From Streptomyces cupreus (GTDB lineage: Bacteria; Actinomycetota; Actinomycetes; Streptomycetales; Streptomycetaceae), in NCBI RefSeq assembly GCF_014257025.1, contig NZ_JACMSF010000050.1, positions 1-63,940 on the forward strand: a stretch of DNA of 63,940 bases, read 5' to 3'. Made by a program: the position numbers and the translations under genes. The notes beneath the pieces are model-generated. The model did not search any database. It was given only the letters and a program-made list of their open reading frames with translations, and was not told the origin of the DNA. Within the stretch, counting starts at the first letter, position 1; each line of letters starts with the position of its first letter. This document shows, piece by piece, positions 26,508-35,173 of the stretch.

Positions 26508-28358
26508 ATGCAGATCAAGCCACGCCAGCACCTGCTGGACATCTGGCAGGCGCTCGGTCGCCACTCGTTCGAGGCCGGGGAGTGGAGCTGGGGCCAATAC
26601 GGCGGAGAGAGCAGCGTCGCCGACGCGGAGCGACTGCTCTGCCTGTTCTATCCGGCCACCGAGATTCCCGCGTTCCGGCTGGACGATCCGGACACCACCC
26701 AGGACGACGTCCAACAGGTGCTGAAGAAGGCCGGCGGGCGGCTGGACATTCCGGCCAACCTCGTCACGGCCGCCGCCGAGTTCATGCGCACCCACACCGG
26801 CGAGGACAAGCGGCCCACGTTCGCCGGGGGTTACTACTTCGGCTCCCGCGACAAGAACAGGGAACTCACCGAGGAACAGCGCCGACTCGGCGTCGTCGAC
26901 TCCTTCTCGATGTCCATCACCCTGTGCCTGGCCACCCTCGGCTTCCTCAAGGTCTACGAGAACAAGACCCGGCGCACCGACACCAAGGAGACCATCGCCG
27001 AGCTGCGCTCCGCCACCAGCGCCCGGCTCACCGCGGCCATGGTCAGCCTGCTGCGCTCCTTCACCGTCAACGTCTTCGACACCGAAGCCCCCCAGGGCCA
27101 GACCCTGTGCGAACTCCTCGGCCAGGGACGGCTCTCGCAGCGCCAGGTGCTGAAGAAGTTCCAGGACCGCTTCCGCCCGCTGCGAGCCGCGATCGTCGAG
27201 AGCCTCCAGCTCGGTATCGACGTCCAGGAAGGCCTGAAGGACGAGAGCCAGCTCTTCGAGTGCGGCTGGGCCTGGAGCCTGGTGAAGGACGCCCCCGAGG
27301 TCGAGACCGACGAACCCATCGGACCGCAGCCCGAGGGCGCCGCCAACGCGGTGCCGTACCTGTACTTCACCGTCGTCGCCCTCGACGGCATCCAGGACCT
27401 GTTCTCCGACCGCACCCTCACCCTGGGCCTGCTCAACACCGAGCAGCAAAGGCTCGCCGAGGCGCTGCGACTGCGCTGGGAGCTCACCCAGCAGTACTGG
27501 TCCCGCATCGCCCGCTTCGACGCCGACCGCTGGCCCCTGGAGGACATTCCCTGGCGTACGACGGGACAGAAGCTGGAGTCCGAGTACTTCTCCCTCTCCG
27601 TCGCCGCCATCCTCGTGCACGACCTGATGCGGCGCCGGGCCACCGACGACGACCTCAACCGCACGGTCACCATCATGGAGCGCCTCGCCGAACGCGGCCG
27701 TATCACCAGCCGTATGACAATGGACGACCCCATGGTCCACACCCTGCACAACGTGGGCGTCGCCCTGCCCCTGCAGGGCAGCGAGCGGCTCGGGCCGCCC
27801 ATGACCTGGTCCATGAGCGACTTCTCGGCGCAGCTGCTGAAGCGGACCGTCCAGCTGTGCACGCTCTCGCGGAACCTGGCCTCGCACGACCGGCTCCTCG
27901 GGCTCGCCGAGAGCATCTTCGACCACATGTGGCGCCGCCGGATCCGCGACGGCGAGGGCGTGGGCCTGTGGGACAACGTGCACGCCGCCTACCCCGAGGC
28001 CGACATCCAGAAGCGGCGCGTTCCGGTGTCCTGGAGCATCACCGAGCGTGTCACCGAGGTGATGGTGCAGGCCCACCAGATGTACCAGCAGCCGCCGATC
28101 CGCAGCCTCGAACTGATCGAGCTGGCCAAGGCGTTGCTCTCCGAGGCCGCCCATCTGCTCGGCAACGAACAGATGGAACCGGCGCCCAAGGACGACGGCC
28201 GGCACGGCATGACGCTGCGCAATATCGAGGTCAAGCTGCGCCGCGCCCGCCTCCTCGTCGACGAACAGCCCGGCACCGCCTACTCGTTGGCCCTCGACGT
28301 CCTCGGACAGCTCGACGCCCTCGGCCGGGCACGCGAAGCCGCGGCCCAGGGAGTGTGA
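26508..28358 (+). CDS. SCO2524-like large helical protein, unknown function
   Basis: 616 residues, no signal peptide and no clear membrane segment. Composition is strongly alpha-helical with repeated short helix-rich stretches (for example AERLLCLFYP, LSQRQVLKKFQDRFRPLR, RDKNRELTEEQRRLG). A conserved-looking segment reads YFTVVALDGIQDLFSDRTLTLG. No catalytic motif or known domain was recognised; family name recalled from NCBI protein family lists. GAGGGGC ribosome site precedes ATG 26508. It is followed within four bases by the variant P-loop gene, so the two products probably act together. Confidence 0.8.
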   Translation: MQIKPRQHLLDIWQALGRHSFEAGEWSWGQYGGESSVADAERLLCLFYPATEIPAFRLDDPDTTQDDVQQVLKKAGGRLDIPANLVTAAAEFMRTHTGEDKRPTFAGGYYFGSRDKNRELTEEQRRLGVVDSFSMSITLCLATLGFLKVYENKTRRTDTKETIAELRSATSARLTAAMVSLLRSFTVNVFDTEAPQGQTLCELLGQGRLSQRQVLKKFQDRFRPLRAAIVESLQLGIDVQEGLKDESQLFECGWAWSLVKDAPEVETDEPIGPQPEGAANAVPYLYFTVVALDGIQDLFSDRTLTLGLLNTEQQRLAEALRLRWELTQQYWSRIARFDADRWPLEDIPWRTTGQKLESEYFSLSVAAILVHDLMRRRATDDDLNRTVTIMERLAERGRITSRMTMDDPMVHTLHNVGVALPLQGSERLGPPMTWSMSDFSAQLLKRTVQLCTLSRNLASHDRLLGLAESIFDHMWRRRIRDGEGVGLWDNVHAAYPEADIQKRRVPVSWSITERVTEVMVQAHQMYQQPPIRSLELIELAKALLSEAAHLLGNEQMEPAPKDDGRHGMTLRNIEVKLRRARLLVDEQPGTAYSLALDVLGQLDALGRAREAAAQGV

Positions 28359-28362
28359 CCCC

Positions 28363-29280
28363 GTGCTGATCTTCGCGGCCTCCGACAAAGGAGGCACGGG
28401 CCGCTCCGTGACCAGCGCCAACCTCGCCTACCACCGGGCGCTGTCCGGGGACGATGTCTGCTACCTGGACTTCGACTTCGGCTCGCCCACCGCCTCCGCC
28501 GTCTTCGACGTGCCCGACGCCCGCCAGGCCGCCGAGGACCGCGGACTGCACTCCTATCTGGTGGGCGAGGTCGGTGAACCGGTCCGCGTCGACGTCTGGG
28601 CGGACACCGAGCACCGCGTGCTGCGCAACCGGCCGCCCGGATCGGGCCGTCTGGTGCTGATGCCGGGCGACCTCAGCGGCGGCGAGTTCGCCACCGACGA
28701 CGACAACCTCCGGCGCTGCGTGGATCTGCTGCTGCGGCTCAACTCCGAGTTCGACCTGATCGTCGTCGACCTCAGCGCGGGCCGTTCGTACGCCGTCGAC
28801 ATGGTCCTGGAAGCCACCTCGCTGCCCGAGATGCGCGGGGTCGACGCGCGCTGGCTGATCTTCCACCGCTGGACCCGACAGCATGTGGCGGCGGCCGCGG
28901 GTCTGGTCTTCGGCAAGCGCGGGATCGTCGCCGGCGGGGTCGCCCGCGGCCATGACGAGGACGCGCTGCGCGGCTCCATCCGGTTCGTACGGGCCGCCGT
29001 ACCCGACCCCAAGTCGGCGTTGTGGTCGCAGGTTTCGGCCACCCAGTCGGCGTGGATGCGCGAGTGCGACCGGGACCTCAAGCAGCTCGCCTCCTCGCAC
29101 GGCATCGGTTACAGCCAGGTCCTGGGCGCCGTACCGCTGGAACCGGTGCTCCAGTGGCGGGAGCAGCTGATCACCGACGAGGACGTGCTCGACAGCCAGA
29201 TCGCCAACATGGAGACCTGGCAGGCGCTCAGCGACCTGGCCGGCCGGCTCACCGACGACAAGTACTGGGAGCAGGCATGA
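28363..29280 (+). CDS. SCO2523-like variant P-loop protein (MinD/ParA-like)
   Basis: 305 residues beginning MLIFAASDKGGTGRSVTSAN. KGGTGRS sits where ParA/MinD/ArsA-type ATPases have KGGxGKT; the P-loop lysine is Arg here and Thr is Ser. A switch-like YLDFDFGSPTAS follows (xDxDxGxPT is typical of MinD/Soj), and later LIVVDLSAG resembles Walker B/switch II. GTG 28363 follows the previous stop by four bases. ATP use is therefore doubtful; it may be a degenerate, scaffold-like NTPase. Downstream gene starts inside its stop (ATGA). Confidence 0.8.
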   Translation: MLIFAASDKGGTGRSVTSANLAYHRALSGDDVCYLDFDFGSPTASAVFDVPDARQAAEDRGLHSYLVGEVGEPVRVDVWADTEHRVLRNRPPGSGRLVLMPGDLSGGEFATDDDNLRRCVDLLLRLNSEFDLIVVDLSAGRSYAVDMVLEATSLPEMRGVDARWLIFHRWTRQHVAAAAGLVFGKRGIVAGGVARGHDEDALRGSIRFVRAAVPDPKSALWSQVSATQSAWMRECDRDLKQLASSHGIGYSQVLGAVPLEPVLQWREQLITDEDVLDSQIANMETWQALSDLAGRLTDDKYWEQA

Positions 29281-30257
29281 CCGATGTCGTCTTCCGGGAG
29301 ACCAGCGCCGAGCCACGCACCCAGGCCGTACCGCTGTCCCATCTCTCCCTGGAGCTCGGCCACCTCTACATGGAGGACTTCGAGGCCGGGCCCAAGCGCC
29401 TTGGCGAGCATTTCGCCGAGGTGCGGATCTGGGTGGAGGCCGCCCGCGCCTCCGCCGCCCGCCGGGCCGGCGCGAACCGGCCGAGGATCAGCACCTGCTT
29501 CCTCATCGACGACTACTTCAGCCGCTTCTCCACCCCGGCCGAACTCGTCCCGCTGATCCTCAAGGAGGCCGAGGAGGCCGGGCTCACCATCGACTACCTG
29601 GCCCGCGAGTCCGGCTGCGCCGTCGCCGACCGCATCGAGCTTGCCGAGTCCGTCATGCACCGCCTCGTCGAGTCCCCGCCGCCCGGCTCCTACGGCTCCC
29701 GCCCGCCCGTCAGCCGCACCGGCTGGCTCGCCAACGGCCAGCGCAGCCCCGGCCGGGGCGCCGCCCTCTCCGAGGTCACCGCCTGGCAGCCGCCCCAGGA
29801 GACGGCCGCCCGCAACCACTCCGTGTTCATGGACGTCGAGCTGTGGTCCGACAAGGACGGCCGGCGCCTGTGGTCCTGCCCCTTCCTGGCCGCCGTATGG
29901 CAGCTGGCCCGGCTCGGCCTGCTGCGCCACCTCGGCGAGCCCGTGCTGACCCCGAAGCCCTGGGACGGCGGTGACTTCCCGCACGACTGGGACCGGCTGC
30001 CGCCGCTCCTCCAGCTCAACCCGGAGGCCGACCCGTTCAGCGCCTATCGCACCTGCACCCTGATGCCCAACCGCTTCCTCGCCGTCGAGGACGCGGTCCG
30101 GCTGGTCCTGGACCAGATAGACGTGGACGCGCGGGCCCTTGAGCAGGTCGACAGGCGCTCCCGCGGCGAGAGGGTCGAGGTCCCGGCCGCGGTCGCCCAG
30201 CGCGCCTCCTACGTGTTCTACGAGGAGCCCGCCGAGTCCTCGGACGAAGGGACCTGA
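29277..30257 (+). CDS. SCO2522-like protein of unknown function
   Basis: 326 residues, cytoplasmic by sequence. Predicted mixed helix/strand with stretches such as TCFLIDDYFSRFSTPAELVPLIL and CPFLAAVWQLARLGLLRHLG. No known domain was recognised. ATG 29277 overlaps the stop of the P-loop gene by four bases, so it is translationally coupled to it; the next gene starts one base after its stop. The tight packing argues that the cluster encodes one complex or pathway. Confidence 0.8.
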   Translation: MTDVVFRETSAEPRTQAVPLSHLSLELGHLYMEDFEAGPKRLGEHFAEVRIWVEAARASAARRAGANRPRISTCFLIDDYFSRFSTPAELVPLILKEAEEAGLTIDYLARESGCAVADRIELAESVMHRLVESPPPGSYGSRPPVSRTGWLANGQRSPGRGAALSEVTAWQPPQETAARNHSVFMDVELWSDKDGRRLWSCPFLAAVWQLARLGLLRHLGEPVLTPKPWDGGDFPHDWDRLPPLLQLNPEADPFSAYRTCTLMPNRFLAVEDAVRLVLDQIDVDARALEQVDRRSRGERVEVPAAVAQRASYVFYEEPAESSDEGT

Positions 30258-30258
30258 G

Positions 30259-31227
30259 ATGGCGGCCCCCGGACAGTCGGCGCGTCCGGTCCTCGTCTGC
30301 GGTGAGGTGCGGACCTGTCTGCTGCCGTCCTTCCAGGCGCTGGACGGACGGGCCGCGGCCCAGCTCCTCAGGCTGCGCGCCGACGAACACGTCCGGGTCT
30401 CCGAGCGGCCCAATCTGTACGTCCTCTCGCCCGAGGTGCTGACCGGCGTCGACTGCCGGCTGCCCACCGCCAACGGCGCCCGCGTCCGGGCCGTCGGTAC
30501 GGTGGCCGCCCGCGCCGCGCTCACCGAAGGACGGGTGCTCCAGGCGACGGCGTACTTCAGCGCCCCGGCCACAGGGCCCGATCTGCGCCGCCCCTGGGGG
30601 CAGTACCTGGTCCGGCCCGGGCTCGTCGAGCCGTTCGGGAAGCTGCCCGAACAGGCCACCGCTCAGGGCGTGCTGCGCGGTGCCGGACGGGGGGAACTGG
30701 ACCTGGGGATGATCGCGGAGGGACTGCTCGCCGGGCTCCTGCGCCACCCCCTCCTCGACCACAAGGCGCCCTTCAAGTCCCGCCGCACCCACCTGCGGTG
30801 GACCGCGCGTCGGGCTCCGGACGGCGAGGGCCCGGCGCTGGTCCGCTTCACGCTGGCCGAGGACGGGCTGCGGTCCATGGAGCTGCGGCTGCCGGCGGAC
30901 ACCCCGGCGGCCGCGGCGGCCGGACTGTGCGAGGACCTCGCGCTGCACGACTGGCTGCTCACCACCGTCGTGCACATGCTGGACAACAGTCGGCTCGGCG
31001 CGGCGGACGGGCCCTCGGCCGTGCTCGCGCTGCGGCCGGCCGTCGATCATCTGCTGCATCTGTGGATGCCGCGCGCCCATGTGGACCGCACGCTGGGTCA
31101 TCTCTGGGACGAGCTGGAACGAGAACCGGGGTTCAGCCGCCAGTGGCACAGCCTCGTCCAGCGGATCCGCGACCAACTGGCCGTCCAGACCATTCCGTTG
31201 CTGCACCAGGCGCTGAGTACGCGCTGA
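30259..31227 (+). CDS. SCO2521-like protein of unknown function
   Basis: 322 residues, no membrane segment. Contains VLVCGEVRTCLLPSFQALD near the N-terminus and a helical C-terminus (TVVHMLDNSRLGAADG, LQALST-type end). No recognised motif. ATG 30259 begins one base after the preceding stop; GGGACCTGAG just upstream is a weak ribosome site, consistent with coupled translation. A membrane-anchored protein gene follows after 37 bp. Confidence 0.8.
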   Translation: MAAPGQSARPVLVCGEVRTCLLPSFQALDGRAAAQLLRLRADEHVRVSERPNLYVLSPEVLTGVDCRLPTANGARVRAVGTVAARAALTEGRVLQATAYFSAPATGPDLRRPWGQYLVRPGLVEPFGKLPEQATAQGVLRGAGRGELDLGMIAEGLLAGLLRHPLLDHKAPFKSRRTHLRWTARRAPDGEGPALVRFTLAEDGLRSMELRLPADTPAAAAAGLCEDLALHDWLLTTVVHMLDNSRLGAADGPSAVLALRPAVDHLLHLWMPRAHVDRTLGHLWDELEREPGFSRQWHSLVQRIRDQLAVQTIPLLHQALSTR

Positions 31228-31264
31228 GGGGCGGCCCGAACGAGACACCCGACGGGGGAAAGAC

Positions 31265-32248
31265 ATGAACGGAGCGACGACAGGAGAAGTAAGGACAGCA
31301 CCGCCGCCACAGGAAGAACGCCGGTCCAAACTGTTCCGAAAGACGCTGGTCACTGCGTTATTGGCGACAGGAACGTTCTTCCTGACCAACGTCCTGAGCC
31401 CGGACGCGAGCGAGCAGTGGCAGTGGACGATGCCCGTGGTGGTCGGCAGCGCCGTGCTGATCATGCAGTACCTGGTGGACTTCGGTGAGCGTCTTGAGGC
31501 CGTGGAGGAGGCCCAGAAGCGCCGGATCCGCGGGATGCGGGACTCTCTCGCCGACCATCACCGGGAGATGCGGTCGGCGGTCGACGAGAGCTTCGCCAAG
31601 ATCAACGCGGCGACCGAGCTGTTCAGCCAGGTCGACCGGTCCGTGCTGCGGTCCGACGGGGTGACCCGGCTGGCCCGCAAGTACACCCAGGTCGGCGAGC
31701 ACGGCTCGGAGATCGTGAAGCGGTTCGCGCAGGAGGAGATCGCAAGCCTCGCCCTGCTGATGGAGAACCTCAGCAACGGCACCGCGGACTGCCCCGGCGA
31801 GAACCACGAGTGGCTGATCGACCTGACGGCGTGCACCAAGAAGACGCTCTACGCCACCAGCACCTCCGTCGACCGGGACTTCTGGTCCAGTGGCCCCGGC
31901 AAGCGGTATCTGGTCGCGCAGGGCGACGCCATCCGCAAGCGGGGCGTGGAGATACGGCGGCTCTTCCTCGTCGACGGCCCCGAGGAGATCACCGAAGCGC
32001 TGCGCAAGCTGTGCGAGAGACAGCGCAGGTACGGCATCGACGCCCGGATCGTCGACCAGTCCGAGCTGGACAACGCGCCGGTGACCTCGGTGAACGACTT
32101 CATCATCTTCGACGGCGAGCTCTGCTACGAGATCGAGCCCGATGTCCGGGCCACGCCCACCAAGACCACGCTGAAGATGACGCCGGACCATGTCTCGGAA
32201 CGCATCGAGCGCTTCGAGGACCTGTGGGAGACCAGCAGTCCCGAGTGA
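31265..32248 (+). CDS. Membrane-anchored cytoplasmic protein with PLD-like C-terminal region
   Basis: 327 residues. Two helices near residues 28-45 and 55-72 (LVTALLATGTFFLTNVLSP, MPVVVGSAVLIMQYLVDF) are followed by a coiled coil (residues 72-110) and a cytoplasmic domain. LTACTKKTLYATSTSVDRDFW and GVEIRRLFLVDGPEEIT resemble phospholipase D-like folds, but the HKD motif is absent, so catalysis is unlikely. GGGGGAAAGAC precedes ATG 31265. It ends the cluster of the SCO2521-SCO2525-type genes and could tether them to the membrane (inference). Confidence 0.7.
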   Translation: MNGATTGEVRTAPPPQEERRSKLFRKTLVTALLATGTFFLTNVLSPDASEQWQWTMPVVVGSAVLIMQYLVDFGERLEAVEEAQKRRIRGMRDSLADHHREMRSAVDESFAKINAATELFSQVDRSVLRSDGVTRLARKYTQVGEHGSEIVKRFAQEEIASLALLMENLSNGTADCPGENHEWLIDLTACTKKTLYATSTSVDRDFWSSGPGKRYLVAQGDAIRKRGVEIRRLFLVDGPEEITEALRKLCERQRRYGIDARIVDQSELDNAPVTSVNDFIIFDGELCYEIEPDVRATPTKTTLKMTPDHVSERIERFEDLWETSSPE

Positions 32249-32292
32249 CCTGCGGCGAGGCGCCTTGACGCCGGGCGCTAGGGTGCGGCGGC

Positions 32293-32913
32293 ATGGGTTT
32301 GTGGAACCGGAGGAAGAGGGGCCCGAAGGCGGTCCGCCGATATCCCGTGCCGCTCACCACGCACCAGCTGTGGATGGTGTCGCTGAGCGCGCCGGTGAGC
32401 CGGGACCGGAGCGCGTCGAGGACCACCCTGTACCCGTTCACCCGCATCGACGATGACGGTGCGCGGCGCTGGCTGGCCGAGCAGTGGGGGATCACCTCGC
32501 GCGCGGAACTGGTCGACCGCCTCGACGATCTGTCCCGCACCGGATACCGGGCGCGGGCGTACCGGCTCACGGGCATCTCGCCGCTCGCCTGGGACGCGGC
32601 CCTGTACGTCGACATCTCGCGCCGGGGGTTCGGCTGCGGGCTGCTCGATGAGGCGGACGCCTGGACCGCGCTGAAGAACATCGTGCCGTCGGTGGTGGGG
32701 ACGTACGGATCCTGGCGGGAGTACGCCGATCACTATCTGCTCGGCCGCAAGGTGTGGCAGGACGGCTTGCGCGGCACTCCCGACGCCGGATTCGGCGCAC
32801 CGCAGGCGCAGGCCGACGCACATCTGCGGTCCCTCCTGGACCCGGCGAACCGCACGAGCCCCTGGAACCAGGCCCCCTGGACCACCATCAGCCACCCCGA
32901 CCGCCCCCGCTGA
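32293..32913 (+). CDS. DUF1266-like protein
   Basis: 206 residues, no signal peptide. The sequence RRWLAEQWGITSRAELVDRL, SPLAWDAALYVDISRRGFGCG and TYGSWREYADHYLLGRKVW match the DUF1266 pattern (W-I-x-S-R-x-E, W-D-x-A-R, SW-xE-Y-xxGR). Function of this family is unknown. ATG 32293 has a TAGGGT box eight bases upstream and no ribosome site, so the transcript may be leaderless. Ends 26 bp before the duplicated recO start. Confidence 0.7.
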   Translation: MGLWNRRKRGPKAVRRYPVPLTTHQLWMVSLSAPVSRDRSASRTTLYPFTRIDDDGARRWLAEQWGITSRAELVDRLDDLSRTGYRARAYRLTGISPLAWDAALYVDISRRGFGCGLLDEADAWTALKNIVPSVVGTYGSWREYADHYLLGRKVWQDGLRGTPDAGFGAPQAQADAHLRSLLDPANRTSPWNQAPWTTISHPDRPR

Positions 32914-32939
32914 CCCCTGGCGTACGGGAGAATGGCCCC

Positions 32940-33071
32940 ATGAGTCTGTTCCGCGACGACGGCATCGTCCTGCGCACCCAGAAGCTGGGCGAGGCGGACC
33001 GGATCATGCTGTGCTTTCCCGGGGGGCGACCCCCGGACCCCCGGCCGCAACCCCGTGGGGGCGCGCGATGA
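32940..33071 (+). pseudogene. Duplicated 5' end of recO (43-codon frame)
   Basis: The first 68 bases (32940-33007) repeat the first 68 bases of recO (33068-33135) with only three differences, all at third positions of codons 16, 17 and 18. After the repeat the frame runs into 60 bases of unrelated, hairpin-rich DNA (CCGGGGG, GCGA, CCCCCGG) and ends at TGA that overlaps the real recO ATG (ATGA). GGGAGA lies seven bases before its ATG. It would make a 43-residue peptide and couple translation to recO. Confidence 0.85.
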
Positions 33072-33814
33072 GTCTGTTCCGCGACGACGGCATCGTCCTG
33101 CGCACCCAGAAGCTCGGGGAAGCGGACCGGATCATCACGCTGCTCACCCGTGGGCATGGGCGGGTGCGGGCCGTTGCTCGGGGTGTGCGGCGGACCAAGT
33201 CGAAGTTCGGGGCGCGGCTCGAGCCCTTCTCCCATGTCGACGTGCAGTTCTTCGCTCGGGGGAGCGAGCTGATCGGGCGCGGGCTGCCGCTGTGCACGCA
33301 GAGCGAGACCATCGCGCCGTACGGCGGGGGCATCGTCACCGACTATGCGCGGTACACCGCCGGCACGGCCATGCTGGAGACCGCCGAGCGGTTCACCGAC
33401 CACGAGGGCGAGCCGGCCGTGCAGCAGTATCTGCTGCTCGTCGGCGCGCTGCGGACCCTCGCCCGCGGTGAGCACGCCCCGCACCTTGTTCTCGACGCCT
33501 TCCTGCTGCGGTCGCTCGCCGTCAACGGCTACGCCCCGACATTCAGCGACTGTGCGAAGTGCGGGATGCCGGGACCGAACCGCTTCTTCTCGGTGGCCTC
33601 GGGAGGCTCCGTATGCGCCGACTGCCGGGTGCCCGGTAGCGTCGTACCCTCGCCGCAGACCCTGGAACTGCTCGGTGCGCTGCTTACGGGAGACTGGGAC
33701 ACTGCGGACGCCTGCGAGCCACGGCATGTCCGGGAGGGCAGCGGACTGGTCTCCGCCTACCTGCACTGGCATCTGGAGCGCGGGCTGCGTTCGCTTCGGT
33801 ACGTGGAAAAGTAA
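33068..33814 (+). CDS. recO: DNA repair protein RecO
   Basis: 248 residues. N-terminal OB-fold (SLFRDDGIVLRTQKLGEADR, LLTRGHGRVRAVARGVRR), central helices, and a C-terminal zinc-finger with CAKCG and CADC. RecO loads RecA onto SSB-coated single strands with RecR. ATG 33068 is the family start; a second copy of its first 68 bases lies just upstream. The GTGGGGG stretch upstream may serve as ribosome site. Followed after 16 bp by uppS, a conserved neighbour in actinomycetes. Confidence 0.96.
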   Translation: MSLFRDDGIVLRTQKLGEADRIITLLTRGHGRVRAVARGVRRTKSKFGARLEPFSHVDVQFFARGSELIGRGLPLCTQSETIAPYGGGIVTDYARYTAGTAMLETAERFTDHEGEPAVQQYLLLVGALRTLARGEHAPHLVLDAFLLRSLAVNGYAPTFSDCAKCGMPGPNRFFSVASGGSVCADCRVPGSVVPSPQTLELLGALLTGDWDTADACEPRHVREGSGLVSAYLHWHLERGLRSLRYVEK

Positions 33815-33830
33815 GGGAGACGAGGGGCAC

Positions 33831-34664
33831 ATGGTCGTACGCGGGATCCTGGGGCGGCAGCGTCGGGAGTACAGGGCGCCGGAGCCGCATCCGTCCGGGG
33901 CCCGTGCGCCGAAGCTCCCCGGAGAGCTCGTCCCGAAGCATGTGGCGATCGTCATGGACGGGAACGGGCGCTGGGCCAAGGAGCGCGGGCTGCCGCGGAC
34001 CGAGGGCCACAAGGTCGGCGCGGAGCGGGTGCTGGACGTGCTCCAGGGCGCCATCGAGATGGGCGTCGGGGCGATCTCGCTGTACGCCTTCTCCACGGAG
34101 AACTGGAAGCGCTCGCCCGACGAGGTGCGCTTCCTGATGAACTTCAACCGCGACTTCATCCGCAAGACCCGGGACCAGCTCGACGAGCTGGGGATCCGGG
34201 TGCGGTGGGTCGGGCGGATGCCCAAGCTGTGGAAGTCGGTCGCCAAGGAGCTCCAGGTCGCCCAGGAGCAGACGAAGGGCAACGACAAGCTGACCCTGTA
34301 CTTCTGCATGAACTACGGCGGCCGGGCCGAGATCGCGGATGCCGCGCAGGCGCTCGCCGAGGATGTGAGGGCCGGGCGGCTCGACCCGTCCAAGGTCAAC
34401 GAGAAGACCTTCGCCAAGTACCTGTACTACCCGGACATGCCGGACGTGGACCTGTTCCTGCGGCCGAGCGGTGAGCAGCGGACCTCCAACTACCTGCTCT
34501 GGCAGAGCGCTTACGCCGAGATGGTCTTCCAGGACGTCCTGTGGCCGGACTTCGACCGGCGGGACCTGTGGCGGGCGTGTGTCGAGTTCGCGTCCCGGGA
34601 CCGGCGGTTCGGCGGGGCGATCCCGAACGAGGAACTGCTGGCCATGGAGGGCAAGCAGGACTGA
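33831..34664 (+). CDS. uppS: Isoprenyl transferase UppS (cis-prenyltransferase)
   Basis: 277 residues. Starts the family core at HVAIVMDGNGRWAKERGLPR (aspartate and nucleotide-site region), then HKVGAERVLDVL, LYAFSTENWKR, FMNYGGRAEI and DLFLRPSGEQRTSNYLLWQS, all typical of undecaprenyl/decaprenyl diphosphate synthase. It chains IPP onto FPP to make the polyprenyl carrier for peptidoglycan. ATG 33831 has GGGAGA at 33814-33819 region and starts 16 bp after the recO stop; convergent with zur across a terminator. Confidence 0.97.
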   Translation: MVVRGILGRQRREYRAPEPHPSGARAPKLPGELVPKHVAIVMDGNGRWAKERGLPRTEGHKVGAERVLDVLQGAIEMGVGAISLYAFSTENWKRSPDEVRFLMNFNRDFIRKTRDQLDELGIRVRWVGRMPKLWKSVAKELQVAQEQTKGNDKLTLYFCMNYGGRAEIADAAQALAEDVRAGRLDPSKVNEKTFAKYLYYPDMPDVDLFLRPSGEQRTSNYLLWQSAYAEMVFQDVLWPDFDRRDLWRACVEFASRDRRFGGAIPNEELLAMEGKQD

Positions 34665-34671
34665 GCAACGG

Positions 34672-34696
34672 GGTCTGGGGGCGCGGCCCCCAGACC
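34672..34696. terminator. Bidirectional terminator between uppS and zur
   Basis: Arms GGTCTGGGGG (34672-34681) and CCCCCAGACC (34687-34696), a perfect 10-bp stem around CGCGG. It lies between convergent stops at 34664 and 34705, so it can serve both. Confidence 0.85.
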
Positions 34697-34704
34697 TCAC
34701 CGGT

Positions 34705-35115
34705 TCACCGTGCGGCGCACTCCGCGCACGTGCCGAAGATCTCCACCGTGTGCGCCACGTTCACATAGCCGTGTTCCGCCGCGATCGACTCCGCCCACTT
34801 CTCCACCGCCGGGCCCTCCACCTCGACCGCCTTGCCGCAGACCCGGCAGACCAGGTGGTGGTGGTGTTCGCCGGTGGAGCAGCGGCGGTAGACGGACTCG
34901 CCGTCGGAGGTGCGCAGGACGTCCACCTCGCCGGCGTCGGCGAGGGACTGGAGCGTGCGGTAGACCGTGGTGAGCCCGACCGAGTCGCCCTTGTGCTTGA
35001 GCATGTCGTGGAGTTCCTGCGCGCTGCGGAACTCGTCGACCTCGTCCAGGGCCGCCGCCACGGCGGCCCGCTGCCGGGTCGCGCGGCCCTTCACGGGCGG
35101 TCCAGCGGTCGTCAC
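34705..35115 (-). CDS. zur: Fur-family zinc repressor Zur
   Basis: 136 residues. Winged helix LTTVYRTLQSLADAGEVDVLR, then the dimer/metal domain with HHHHLVCRVCG and GTCAEC, the zinc-site cysteine pairs of Fur-family proteins, plus EHHHH. Lacks features unique to Fur or PerR and lies directly downstream of the znuACB genes, so zinc is the likely metal. GTG 35115 has a full AAGGAGG ribosome site eight bases before it. Boxes matching Zur sites lie upstream of znuA. Confidence 0.92.
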   Translation of the reverse strand: MTTAGPPVKGRATRQRAAVAAALDEVDEFRSAQELHDMLKHKGDSVGLTTVYRTLQSLADAGEVDVLRTSDGESVYRRCSTGEHHHHLVCRVCGKAVEVEGPAVEKWAESIAAEHGYVNVAHTVEIFGTCAECAAR

Positions 35116-35173
35116 GGGGTTGCCTCCTTGGGTCTGCCTGCCGGGCCATTGTGCCAGCCCGGTCTGTCGGCGG

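Noticed and set aside
33008..33067. Possible insertion sequence between the two recO starts
   Set aside because: Only 60 bp, no transposase and no terminal inverted repeats; treated as an insert of unknown origin.
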